A DNA stretch of 64,000 nucleotides from NCBI RefSeq assembly GCF_042664795.1, contig NZ_JBHTBN010000007.1:62001-126000 (forward strand), read 5' to 3'. Shown here one piece after another: positions 16,900-25,093 of the stretch. The notes beneath the pieces were generated by a model. The model was not told the DNA's origin. It searched no databases and saw only the letters and a program-made list of their open reading frames with translations. The stretch is from Jejudonia soesokkakensis (lineage in GTDB: Bacteria > Bacteroidota > Bacteroidia > Flavobacteriales > Flavobacteriaceae). The position numbers and the translations under genes were made by a program. Each line of letters starts with the position of its first letter. Within the stretch, counting starts at the first letter, position 1.

Positions 16900-17394
16900 T
16901 TGAACAAAGAACTAGAACATAGTTTTGTAACGCAGCTAGAAGCTAATCAAAACATTGTGCATAAAATTTGTCGTTTATACACCAATGACAATGATGCACA
17001 TAATGATTTGTTTCAGGAAATTACAATCCAATTATGGAAAGCATTTCCTAAGTTTCGTGGCGACTCTAAATTTAGCACTTGGATGTATCGTGTAGCACTT
17101 AACACAGCTATTACATTATACCGAAAGTCAAAACGAAGGGTTCAAACTCAGGATTTTGAAGGAGTTAGTTTTAAAATTTCTTCGGAAGAATATGACGATA
17201 CTGTGGAAGAGCAATTAAAATTAATGTACAGCGCGGTTAAAACGTTAAATGATATTGATAAGGCGCTGGTATTCTTGTATCTGGAAAATAAAAATTATAA
17301 AGAAATTTCTGAAACTCTAGGAATTAGCGAAGTGAATTCACGGGTAAAGATGAACCGAATTAAGGAAAAATTGAGAAAAATACTAAATCCGTAA
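16900..17394 (+). CDS. ECF-type RNA polymerase sigma factor
   Basis: This 164-aa protein is a group IV (extracytoplasmic function) sigma factor. Region 2 (about residues 20-85) contains LFQEITIQLWKAFPKF and STWMYRVALNTA; region 4 (about 110-160) contains a helix-turn-helix with YKEISETLGISEVNSRVKM. It would direct RNA polymerase to a small set of stress or envelope genes. The start is TTG at 16900; no ATG precedes region 2. Only 4 nt separate it from a membrane protein gene, which is the usual place for its anti-sigma partner. Confidence 0.9.
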   Translation: MNKELEHSFVTQLEANQNIVHKICRLYTNDNDAHNDLFQEITIQLWKAFPKFRGDSKFSTWMYRVALNTAITLYRKSKRRVQTQDFEGVSFKISSEEYDDTVEEQLKLMYSAVKTLNDIDKALVFLYLENKNYKEISETLGISEVNSRVKMNRIKEKLRKILNP

Positions 17395-17398
17395 TGCT

Positions 17399-18043
17399 AT
17401 GGATGAATTAGAATTATTAAAAGAAAGATGGCAAACTAGAGAGCAGGAGCTCCCTTCATTGTCGTATAAAGATATCTACGGAATGTTATTAAAAAAGTCT
17501 TCTTCTATTGTGAAGTGGATCTTTTTAATTAGTGTAATCGAGCTCGCATTTTGGGTGAGCATGACTTTTTTCCTTCCTGAAACTGGAAAAGAATTTTATG
17601 CTGAAATGGGACTTAAAAATATTATGGTTGCCCTTACGGTATTTAATTATACAGTTATGGCTTTCTTTATTTACCTGTTTTATAAAAACCATAGAGCCAT
17701 TAAAGTCACAGATTCTGCCAAGGATTTAATGAAAAACATTTTAAAAACTCGAAAAACTGTTCGCTATTTTGTAATTTTTAATGTAGGAGTGACTGGGCTT
17801 ATGTTACTTATCTTCAATATTTACTTCTATCTAGAAAAAGATAAACTCAACAATATATTATCTGGAATGGAAGGGTATAATTCGTTACCTCCCAATGATG
17901 TAACTACTGTATTCTTTGTTGCTCAAATTGTAGTTGGCGTAGTGATGTTAGGGTTGCTTATGCTCATCTATTGGTTAATCTATGGAATGCTTCTTAAAAG
18001 ATTGAATAGAAATTACAATGAACTAAAAAAGATAGAGGTCTAG
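17399..18043 (+). CDS. Four-helix membrane protein, candidate anti-sigma partner
   Basis: This 214-aa protein has a cytoplasmic N-terminus of about 38 residues (MDELELLKERWQTREQE) and four predicted membrane helices (about 39-60, 76-95, 124-144 and 173-199). It lies 4 nt after the sigma-factor gene, so translation is probably coupled. The short helical N-terminus could hold the sigma factor at the membrane, but I see no zinc-finger (HxxxCxxC) or other known anti-sigma motif. That role is inferred from position only. Its TAG stop interlocks with that of the next gene in CTAG. Confidence 0.75.
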   Translation: MDELELLKERWQTREQELPSLSYKDIYGMLLKKSSSIVKWIFLISVIELAFWVSMTFFLPETGKEFYAEMGLKNIMVALTVFNYTVMAFFIYLFYKNHRAIKVTDSAKDLMKNILKTRKTVRYFVIFNVGVTGLMLLIFNIYFYLEKDKLNNILSGMEGYNSLPPNDVTTVFFVAQIVVGVVMLGLLMLIYWLIYGMLLKRLNRNYNELKKIEV

Positions 18044-18579
18044 TTTTCAAGAATTCTCTTTAACTCGCTAAGTCCTTCTTCAAAATCTTTTCCTACTGCT
18101 TTGTCCATATTAAAAAATAAACCAAAAACATTTGCAGGAATTTTATGAGTTCCTTCAAATCCCCAAGTGACCTCGGTTTTTTCTGGATTGATCTCAGTAA
18201 GAATAAAGAATCCGTTGCTTTTAGACTTCCAAGGTTTAAAGAAGCGAAGTTCACTATCAATACGGGTAGGAGACACAAGAAATTTGATTTCCTGTTCTCC
18301 ACTTCCTACTTGTTTGTGATTACTATCCCATTTTGATATAAATCCAACCTCTCCATCGGTACCTATATAAGTCTGCTTCATTTCTGGGTCTCTTTTTTTC
18401 CAAGGAGACCACTCATCCTGATTTTTAATAAAACGCAAATACTTGTAAATTTCTTTGACTGGTCTTTTAATAATCATACTTCGTTCTACATGATATTTTT
18501 TTGGAGCAATAAGAGCTAAAAGGATTATGGCGACAACAACTATGGCTACCACCATACCAATAATTGTAAGTATATACAT
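18040..18579 (-). CDS. SRPBCC (START/polyketide-cyclase-like) protein with N-terminal anchor
   Basis: This 179-aa protein has a hydrophobic N-terminal segment (residues 3-25) and then the helix-grip SRPBCC fold, with the opening YHVERSMIIKRPVKEIYKYL and the WSPW block typical of the polyketide cyclase 2 family. Such domains hold hydrophobic ligands in a cavity. The anchor suggests the domain sits at the membrane. The ligand is unknown. Confidence 0.82.
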   Translation of the reverse strand: MYILTIIGMVVAIVVVAIILLALIAPKKYHVERSMIIKRPVKEIYKYLRFIKNQDEWSPWKKRDPEMKQTYIGTDGEVGFISKWDSNHKQVGSGEQEIKFLVSPTRIDSELRFFKPWKSKSNGFFILTEINPEKTEVTWGFEGTHKIPANVFGLFFNMDKAVGKDFEEGLSELKRILEN

Positions 18580-18635
18580 TCTAATTAAGTTGAAATTGTT
18601 TAGGTAAAGCTACAAAAAATAACGATTTCCTAAAT

Positions 18636-18665
18636 AAAAAAAGGTGCCTTTGAAGACACCTTTTT
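18636..18665 (-). terminator. Terminator of the M43 metalloprotease gene
   Basis: AAAAAGGTG (18638-18646) pairs with CACCTTTTT (18657-18665), with an inner CTT/AAG extension. The minus-strand T-run follows, 18 nt past the protease stop. Confidence 0.8.
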
Positions 18666-18682
18666 ACTAATGTTTAAACTAT

Positions 18683-19747
18683 TTAAGGTATAAATGAATC
18701 TCGGGGTCCACCTGCTAAGAAAATGGTTCGCATTCTGGTTTTTTGACCTTCAGAAAACATTTGCATACAAGCATCGTCTACATAATCCATATAATTCATA
18801 CTCATATCATTTGAGCGACAGTTGTTAACTGGATAATTTGGACAGCCATAGTTTGGTGCATCAGACTTAGGTGTATCATTAACAAAATCATCTCTGTTAC
18901 ATCTACCGTCACCCCAAATATGTCTTAAGTTTAGCCAGTGTCCTACTTCATGTGTTGCTGTTCTACCTTTATCAAATGGTGCAGAAACAAATCCTGTTGT
19001 GCCGAAAAATTGTGGACCAACTACGACACCATCTGTAGCAGAATTACCGCCTGGAAATTGAGCATACCCTAAGATTCCACCTCCTATGTTACACACCCAT
19101 ATATTTAATTTGGTATTGGGTGAAACTGCATCAGAACCCCCATTTGATGAGAATTTCATAGCATCATTTGTGCCCCAAGACGTTCTCGTAGAAGACACTC
19201 TAATTACTTGATCTAAAGTAAAGTTTACATCTACATCTGCAATTAATGAACTAAACTCTGATGGAACCTGATTAAGATCACTATTTGATTTATTGAAATC
19301 AGCATTCAACACATTAATTTGACTAGTAATTTGTTGGTCTGAAATATTCTGATTGGCATTATTATATATTACATGAACTACAACAGGAATGGTAATCGCA
19401 CCTAAATTGTCACCTGTTGGATCTGGGTCTGGATCTCCACCGCCACTATTCCCATTGCCATTACCGTTCCCATTTCCAGGGGGTCTACTTTGTATTTGAG
19501 CTTGAATGCGTGTAAATTCTTCAATTTCATACATTCTTTGAATTAATTCTGGGTTTTCAGAAATCTGTCTGTTAAGGACTTCCATAGAATGACATTGACG
19601 ACCCTGTTCAGCTGATGGGGTTTCTTCTATAGTTAATCGAAAATCGCTCATATCGATTTGATTTTCAAGATTTTCTTCTTGGGGATCATTTTCACATGCT
19701 GTGAAAGTTAGTGCTGCAAGCGATGCATACATTATTAGTTTTCTCAT
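18683..19747 (-). CDS. M43 (pappalysin-like) zinc metalloprotease lipoprotein
   Basis: This is an exported zinc endopeptidase. The signal peptide ends in a lipobox TFTAC (C18). A low-complexity GN/DP linker (about residues 91-112) joins an N-terminal segment to the catalytic domain. The extended metzincin motif HEVGHWLNLRH (H266, H270, H276) is followed by GDG, and the Met-turn is MNYMDYVDD near residues 317-325. These features define family M43, cytophagalysin group. Its 354 aa fit. The lipid anchor suggests a surface or periplasmic location. It stands alone between a terminator and the divergent sirtuin gene. Confidence 0.9.
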   Translation of the reverse strand: MRKLIMYASLAALTFTACENDPQEENLENQIDMSDFRLTIEETPSAEQGRQCHSMEVLNRQISENPELIQRMYEIEEFTRIQAQIQSRPPGNGNGNGNGNSGGGDPDPDPTGDNLGAITIPVVVHVIYNNANQNISDQQITSQINVLNADFNKSNSDLNQVPSEFSSLIADVDVNFTLDQVIRVSSTRTSWGTNDAMKFSSNGGSDAVSPNTKLNIWVCNIGGGILGYAQFPGGNSATDGVVVGPQFFGTTGFVSAPFDKGRTATHEVGHWLNLRHIWGDGRCNRDDFVNDTPKSDAPNYGCPNYPVNNCRSNDMSMNYMDYVDDACMQMFSEGQKTRMRTIFLAGGPRDSFIP

Positions 19748-19839
19748 AAAAAATTAGGTTTTTGTTATTAAAATTAAATTATTGTTAAATATATATTAAG
19801 TAAATTAATAAAAAGGATATAAATTAATTTTTTTACAAA

Positions 19840-20523
19840 ATGAAAATAGTAGTACTCACAGGAGCCGGAATTAGTGCAGAGAGTGGTTTAAAAACATTTA
19901 GAGATAGTAACGGTCTTTGGGAAGGACATGATGTATTATCTGTTGCTTCTCCAGAAGGTTATGCAAACAATCCAGAACTTGTTTTGGATTTTTATAATAA
20001 ACGTCGTCAACAATTACTGGAAGTAACACCTAATATTGCCCATAAAGCTTTAGCTGCATTAGAGAAAGAACACGATGTTGTGATCATTACTCAAAATGTA
20101 GACGATCTACACGAAAGAGCAGGCAGTAATCATGTGATTCATTTACATGGGGAGTTGTTAAAAGTACGGAGCACCTTTGATGAAAACTTAGTATTGGATT
20201 GGAAAGAGGATCTTAATCTGGGGGATTTTTGTGAACATAACCACCAATTGCGTCCACATATTGTATGGTTTGGAGAAGCAGTTCCTATGTTAGATATTGC
20301 TATCGAGCAGGTAGAAAATGCAGATATTATAATTATTGTAGGAACATCTATGCAAGTATATCCAGCGGCTGATCTTATACAATACGCTCCTTACGACTCT
20401 CAAATCTATTTTGTGGATCCCAATCCCTCTATTGCTTCCAGCAAACAAATTAAAGTCTATGCCGAAAAAGCAACTACAGGAGTCCCTAAAGTTGTAGCGA
20501 ATATAAATGCTTTGGAAGGATGA
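19840..20523 (+). CDS. cobB: NAD-dependent protein deacylase, sirtuin (CobB, class III-like)
   Basis: Sirtuins remove acyl groups from lysine using NAD. The NAD-binding GAGISAESGLKTFRD (residues 8-22), TQNVDDLHERAG (84-95) and catalytic H103 in HLHGEL are all present. Y52 and R55 in FYNKRR match the Tyr-x-x-Arg pair that class III enzymes use to bind succinyl- or malonyl-lysine. The small domain normally holds a zinc ion through four cysteines; here only C131 remains in that stretch (residues 108-140), so it probably lacks zinc. The stop overlaps the start of the next gene by 4 nt (ATGA). Confidence 0.92.
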   Translation: MKIVVLTGAGISAESGLKTFRDSNGLWEGHDVLSVASPEGYANNPELVLDFYNKRRQQLLEVTPNIAHKALAALEKEHDVVIITQNVDDLHERAGSNHVIHLHGELLKVRSTFDENLVLDWKEDLNLGDFCEHNHQLRPHIVWFGEAVPMLDIAIEQVENADIIIIVGTSMQVYPAADLIQYAPYDSQIYFVDPNPSIASSKQIKVYAEKATTGVPKVVANINALEG

Positions 20524-21095
20524 GCAGCTCCGGATTACTTGAACACATAAATTATGAAAAGGCCTATCGGATAAATAGATTAGAAGCTGCGAACTGGGTG
20601 CTTGCGCACCCTGAAACACTGCCAGAATTAGTGGCGTATTGCTTCGGAAAGGATAAAAAAATAGCTACCAAAGCTGCTTGGGTGTTAGAATTTGTCTGTC
20701 GCTCTAAGCTTTCATTGTTGTTTCCCCATTTAAATACCTTTATCATCCAACTACCAAAAGCCGAAGGTCATGGCGCTTTAAGGGCTGTTTCTCTTATATG
20801 TGAATTGCTTATGCTCGATTATTATAAAAATAAAAATGCAAAGCTCCAGGCAATATTGACCTCCCAACATAAGACAATTATTACCGAATGTTGTTTTGAT
20901 TGGATGATTACCAATCAAAAGGTAGCATGTCAAGCAAGAGCCATGCTCGCACTCTATTTGCTAGGAACAGAAATTGACTGGATTCACCCAGAACTACAGG
21001 CCATCCTTAATCAAAATATCGTTAAGGGAAGCGCCGGATACAAATCTAGAGGCGGAAAAATCTTAGAAAAGATACATCGCTTTAAGCAACCATGA
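20520..21095 (+). CDS. HEAT-like helical protein, translationally coupled to the sirtuin
   Basis: This 191-aa protein appears all-helical, with paired amphipathic helices such as KKIATKAAWVLEFVCRSK that resemble HEAT repeats. Homologues in flavobacteria are, as I recall, often misnamed adenylosuccinate lyase; none of that enzyme's signature loops is present. The ATG overlaps the sirtuin stop, so the two are made together, and the protein may act as a partner or scaffold for the deacylase. That is inference from the overlap only. Confidence 0.72.
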   Translation: MSSSGLLEHINYEKAYRINRLEAANWVLAHPETLPELVAYCFGKDKKIATKAAWVLEFVCRSKLSLLFPHLNTFIIQLPKAEGHGALRAVSLICELLMLDYYKNKNAKLQAILTSQHKTIITECCFDWMITNQKVACQARAMLALYLLGTEIDWIHPELQAILNQNIVKGSAGYKSRGGKILEKIHRFKQP

Positions 21096-21155
21096 GGTTA
21101 GAATATCTTCATTATCAAATCTTTTAATTTGTGATGACTTCTATACAAAAACTTC

Positions 21156-21163
21156 TATTTTTG
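21156..21163 (+). promoter_or_regulatory. -7 box of yggS, 7 nt from the start codon
   Basis: TATTTTTG fits TANNTTTG and ends 7 nt before ATG 21171. Transcription would start at or next to the start codon, implying a leaderless mRNA. Confidence 0.5.
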
Positions 21164-21170
21164 TACCTCT

Positions 21171-21824
21171 ATGAGTATTACCGAAAATCTTCAACAAATT
21201 ACCTCTTCTATTCCTGCTACGATTACGTTAGTAGCCGTTTCAAAAACAAAACCTGTTTCAGATATACAAAAAGCCTATAATGCAGGACACCGTGTTTTTG
21301 GCGAAAATAAAGTGCAGGAAATGGAAGCCAAATGGAAAGAATTGCCAGAGGATATTCAATGGCATATGATTGGTCATGTACAACGCAATAAAGTAAAATA
21401 TATGGCTCCATTTGTGAGTTTAATTCATTCGGTTGATAGTCCACGATTGCTGAAAGAAATAAACAAGCAAGGAAAGAAAAATAATCGGTTGATTGATTGT
21501 CTGCTTCAGTTGCGTATTGCAGAAGAAGACACAAAATTTGGTATGACGGAAGCAGCTATTACTGCACTGTTAGCTTCAGAAGAAACAAAGAATTTTCAGC
21601 ATGTAAACATTAAAGGATTGATGGGGATGGCTACGTTTACTGAAGATACTTCTCAACTCACACGTGAGTTTCAGAAATTAAAATCCTTTTACGACTCGTT
21701 GAAGCAAACACAGCAATTTTCAGTTTTATCTATGGGAATGAGTGGAGATTACCAGCTTGCTATCCAAAACGGAAGCAATATGATACGAGTTGGGAGTGCC
21801 ATTTTTGGTGAAAGAAATTATTAA
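21171..21824 (+). CDS. YggS/PLPBP-type pyridoxal phosphate homeostasis protein
   Basis: This cytoplasmic protein binds pyridoxal 5'-phosphate and keeps free PLP and amino-acid pools in balance. K25 in VAVSKTKPV is the expected Schiff-base lysine. Other hallmarks are RVFGENKVQE, WHMIGHVQRNKVKYM and, at the end, SMGMSGDYQLAI with MIRVGSAIFGER. The 217-aa length is typical. It is transcribed after the HEAT-like gene but has its own close promoter box. Confidence 0.94.
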   Translation: MSITENLQQITSSIPATITLVAVSKTKPVSDIQKAYNAGHRVFGENKVQEMEAKWKELPEDIQWHMIGHVQRNKVKYMAPFVSLIHSVDSPRLLKEINKQGKKNNRLIDCLLQLRIAEEDTKFGMTEAAITALLASEETKNFQHVNIKGLMGMATFTEDTSQLTREFQKLKSFYDSLKQTQQFSVLSMGMSGDYQLAIQNGSNMIRVGSAIFGERNY

Positions 21825-21882
21825 ATTTTAATGCCGAAAAGCTAAAAATAAAAAAAACTACTTTTAACATTTAACTAGAATA

Positions 21883-23262
21883 GTGTACGCAATACTTGAT
21901 ATAGAGACTACCGGCGGAAAATACAATGAAGAAGGCATCACAGAGATTGCTATTTATAAGTTTGACGGACACCAAATTGTAGATCAGTTTGCGAGCCTAA
22001 TCAATCCGGAGCGCAGTATACAACCCTTTGTAGTTAATCTTACAGGTATTAATAGTGAAATGCTTCGAAATGCACCAAAATTTTACGAGGTTGCAAAACG
22101 CATAATTGAAATTACCGAAGACTCCATTTTAGTTGCACATAATGCAAAATTTGACAACAGAATTCTAACAACAGAATTTGACAGATTGGGCTACAATTTT
22201 GAAAAAGATACTTTGTGTACTGTAGAACTTTCAAAAAAGTTGATTCCAGATTTACCTTCTTATAGTCTTGGAAAATTGGTGCGTTCTTTAGGGATTCCGT
22301 TGAGTGACAGACACAGAGCCCAAGGAGATGCAAAAGCAACGGTAGCTCTTTTTAAGATGCTTCTTAACAAGGATGCTGCAAAAGAAATCATCACAAAATC
22401 TGTTCGCAAAGATCCAAAACGACAGTTAGAAACCAAGCTGTTAGATATGATCGCCTTGGCTCCTACAGATACTGGAGTGTATTATATGCACAATAAGGAT
22501 GGAGATGTTATTTACATTGGGAAAAGTAAAAACATTCAAAAGAGACTTACCCAGCATTTTACCAGTGATAACCGAAAATCAAAACGAATTCAGTTAGAAG
22601 TTACTACGGTAAGTTTTGAGAAGACCGGCAATGAACTTATTGCATTACTAAAAGAAAGTTCAGAAATAAAAGGGTTAAAGCCAAAATATAATAGAGCACT
22701 TCGTAGGACTCTCTTTCACTATCAATTAAATTCATTTATAGATGCTGAAGGCTACATACACCTTAAGATTGAAAAAGCGGACGCACGAAAAAAACCAATC
22801 ACTACATTTACCAACTATCAGCAGGCAAAAACTTCTCTTATCAATATTACTGAAAAATACAATCTTTGTCAGAAGCTTACTGGAATTCATACTACCAGCG
22901 GAAGCTGTTTTAATTACAACATTAAAGAGTGTGAGGGAGCTTGTATTGGAGAAGAAAGCCCTTTAGAATACAACGAAAAAGTGACATCATTTTTGGAGGA
23001 CTACAGTTTTGCAAACAAATCGATGCTTATTATAGACAAGGGTCGTGATCTTGATGAACGGTCGGTCATTTTGGTTGAAAATGGAGTGTATCAGGGTTTT
23101 GGTTATTATAATCTAAATTATCAAATCACTAATCTTGATATCTTAAAGTCTATTATTAATCCGATGAAAAATGATCGTGATTCGCAACATATCATTCAGT
23201 CGTATCTTAAAAAAAGAAAAGTACTTAAGATTGTAAATTTGGAAAAAAATACAACCAATTAG
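21883..23262 (+). CDS. DnaQ-like 3'-5' exonuclease fused to UvrC-like GIY-YIG nuclease
   Basis: Two nuclease domains are joined. Residues 1-165 are a DEDDh exonuclease of the DNA polymerase III epsilon type: YAILDIETTG holds the first acidic pair, VAHNAKFDNR the second, and HRAQGDAKA the last His and Asp. Residues about 195-275 are a GIY-YIG domain (TGVYYMHNKDGDVIYIGKS). A cysteine cluster SCFNYNIKECEGAC near residues 350-363 matches the UvrC cysteine motif. The UvrC RNase-H-like half and helix-hairpin-helix are absent, as in E. coli Cho. It is probably a back-up incision enzyme in DNA repair. GTG start at 21883. Confidence 0.92.
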   Translation: MYAILDIETTGGKYNEEGITEIAIYKFDGHQIVDQFASLINPERSIQPFVVNLTGINSEMLRNAPKFYEVAKRIIEITEDSILVAHNAKFDNRILTTEFDRLGYNFEKDTLCTVELSKKLIPDLPSYSLGKLVRSLGIPLSDRHRAQGDAKATVALFKMLLNKDAAKEIITKSVRKDPKRQLETKLLDMIALAPTDTGVYYMHNKDGDVIYIGKSKNIQKRLTQHFTSDNRKSKRIQLEVTTVSFEKTGNELIALLKESSEIKGLKPKYNRALRRTLFHYQLNSFIDAEGYIHLKIEKADARKKPITTFTNYQQAKTSLINITEKYNLCQKLTGIHTTSGSCFNYNIKECEGACIGEESPLEYNEKVTSFLEDYSFANKSMLIIDKGRDLDERSVILVENGVYQGFGYYNLNYQITNLDILKSIINPMKNDRDSQHIIQSYLKKRKVLKIVNLEKNTTN

Positions 23263-23285
23263 CATAAACTTAGTACATTTAGGAA

Positions 23286-24152
23286 ATGGAAGCAACTTCA
23301 AAAAGTTCATGGCGTAAAAAACTGCATCAGATTATCTACGAAGCAGATACTCCAGCTGGAAAATTATTTGACGTAATGCTGCTTGTCCTCATTCTATTGA
23401 GTGTCATTTTTGTCATGATAGAAAGCATAAGGGGGCAACCAGAAGTGGTCTATGATCTCCTTTATTATGGAGAATGGGTGATTACCATTTTTTTTACATT
23501 CGAATATATTGCTAGAGTCATTACTGTAAAAAAACCATCTAAATATATTTTTAGTTTTTATGGAATAATTGATTTTCTTTCAACAATCCCATTGTATCTG
23601 TCATTTATTTTAGTGGGCAGTAACTTTTTACTAACGGTAAGGGCCTTGCGTCTGTTACGTGTCTTTAGAATTTTAAAGATTACTCGTTACATTGGGGAAT
23701 CGAATAAGCTACGAAAGGCTTTAAATGATAGCCGCCCAAAAATCTTTGTATTTCTTTTTGCGGTACTTATTATATCAATTATCGCTGGTACTCTTATGTA
23801 TATTGTAGAAGGTGAAGAAAGTGGGTTTGTTAGTATTCCTGTGAGTGTTTATTGGTGTATTGTAACATTAACCACAGTTGGTTTTGGAGATATCGCTCCG
23901 GTTACGCCATTGGGACAGTTTATTGCTGCCGTCATTATGATTATGGGATATGGAATTATAGCGGTACCCACAGGCATTGTAAGTGCAGAATATGCAAATG
24001 CGAACAAACCCAAGGATAAAATTACCATAGATGATAAGGAATATGTGCATGTAAACAGTCAGAGCTGTAGAAATTGCGGATCTTCTAAACATAGAGATGA
24101 CTCAGAATACTGCCATAGATGTGGAGAATCTTTACATCCTGATGAGTTCTAA
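23286..24152 (+). CDS. Voltage-gated potassium channel with zinc-ribbon C-terminus
   Basis: This 288-aa membrane protein is a six-helix voltage-gated-like channel. S4 has basic residues at every third position (R119, R122, R125, R128, K131, R134). The pore loop carries the potassium filter TTVGFGD (196-202), and S6 ends near residue 232. The cytoplasmic tail ends in a zinc ribbon, CRNC (261-264) and CHRC (276-279), which is unusual for this family and might sense metal or redox state. It lies 24 nt after the nuclease gene, and its last 11 nt overlap the start of miaA. Confidence 0.9.
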   Translation: MEATSKSSWRKKLHQIIYEADTPAGKLFDVMLLVLILLSVIFVMIESIRGQPEVVYDLLYYGEWVITIFFTFEYIARVITVKKPSKYIFSFYGIIDFLSTIPLYLSFILVGSNFLLTVRALRLLRVFRILKITRYIGESNKLRKALNDSRPKIFVFLFAVLIISIIAGTLMYIVEGEESGFVSIPVSVYWCIVTLTTVGFGDIAPVTPLGQFIAAVIMIMGYGIIAVPTGIVSAEYANANKPKDKITIDDKEYVHVNSQSCRNCGSSKHRDDSEYCHRCGESLHPDEF

Positions 24153-25059
24153 AAAACCATTATTAATTTGTGTTGTAGGCCCTACCGCGATAGGCAAAAC
24201 TGCTCTCGCTATTGAAATTGCCCGTGCTTTTTCTACGGAAATTGTTTCGGCAGACTCACGCCAGTTTTTTCAGGAGATGAATATAGGAACTGCCGTACCT
24301 TCTGTAGAAGAATTAGCATTGGTACCTCATCACTTTATTCAGCAGATCTCGATTACCGAAAATTATTCGGTAGGAGATTTTGAAAGAGATGCATTACAAA
24401 CATTAGATACTCTATTTAAAAAAAAGGATGTTGCTGTTATGGTGGGTGGATCGGGATTATATGTCGATGCGGTTGTAAAGGGATTGGATACTTTTCCTGA
24501 AGTACCTTCAGAAATAAGAAATCAACTTACCAAAGAACTTGAAGAAAACGGATTGGAGGCACTTCAGAAAGAACTTGAAAAAGTAGACCCTACATACTAT
24601 AAAACCATCGATTTTCAAAATCCCAGACGTATTACGCGTGCTCTCGAAATATATAGAACTACTGGTAATCCCTACTCTACTTATATAAGGTCAAAACCTG
24701 CAGCACGTAATTTTAATACTATATATATTGGAATTCGTGCAGATCGTAAAATTATCTATGACCGTATCAACCAACGGGTAGATATTATGATGGATCATGG
24801 ATTACTAAACGAAGCTGAAAAGCTTTACGAACATAGAGATCTAAATGCGTTGCAAACAGTAGGCTACAGGGAATTATTTCAATATTTTGATGGAGCATTT
24901 TCACTAGCTGAAGCAGTTTCAGAAATCAAAAAAAACACCCGAAGATTTGCCAAGCGGCAATTAACCTGGCTGCGAAAAAACGAAGCCATTCATTGGATTG
25001 ATTTTCCCGTACATGTTTCCGAAGTAATCACTCAAATTAAAGCAAAAAACACCCTATAA
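24142..25059 (+). CDS. miaA: tRNA dimethylallyltransferase MiaA
   Basis: MiaA adds a dimethylallyl group to A37 of tRNAs that read UNN codons. The P-loop is GPTAIGKT (residues 13-20), followed by SADSRQFFQEMNIGTA, and the C-terminal part has RRFAKRQLTWLR. I start it at ATG 24142 (305 aa), which overlaps the channel gene by 11 nt. The longer frame from 24097 adds 15 unconserved residues that are a shadow of the zinc ribbon. The end of the gene contains a hairpin that terminates the converging rprXY transcript. MtaB in this window acts on the same nucleotide position of other tRNAs. Confidence 0.95.
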   Translation: MSSKKPLLICVVGPTAIGKTALAIEIARAFSTEIVSADSRQFFQEMNIGTAVPSVEELALVPHHFIQQISITENYSVGDFERDALQTLDTLFKKKDVAVMVGGSGLYVDAVVKGLDTFPEVPSEIRNQLTKELEENGLEALQKELEKVDPTYYKTIDFQNPRRITRALEIYRTTGNPYSTYIRSKPAARNFNTIYIGIRADRKIIYDRINQRVDIMMDHGLLNEAEKLYEHRDLNALQTVGYRELFQYFDGAFSLAEAVSEIKKNTRRFAKRQLTWLRKNEAIHWIDFPVHVSEVITQIKAKNTL

Positions 25060-25069
25060 AAGGGTGTTT
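25047..25069 (-). terminator. Terminator of rprXY embedded in the miaA 3' end
   Basis: AAACACCCT (25047-25055) pairs with AGGGTGTTT (25061-25069), a 9-bp stem with a 5-nt loop. On the minus strand six T in a row follow. It lies 25 nt past the rprY stop and overlaps the last codons and stop of miaA, so it may also act on the plus strand. Confidence 0.82.
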
Positions 25070-25093
25070 CTACTAATTAAACTACTCTTAAAA

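Noticed and set aside
20520..21095. Adenylosuccinate lyase
   Set aside because: Too short (191 aa) and without the lyase signature; the helices look HEAT-like.
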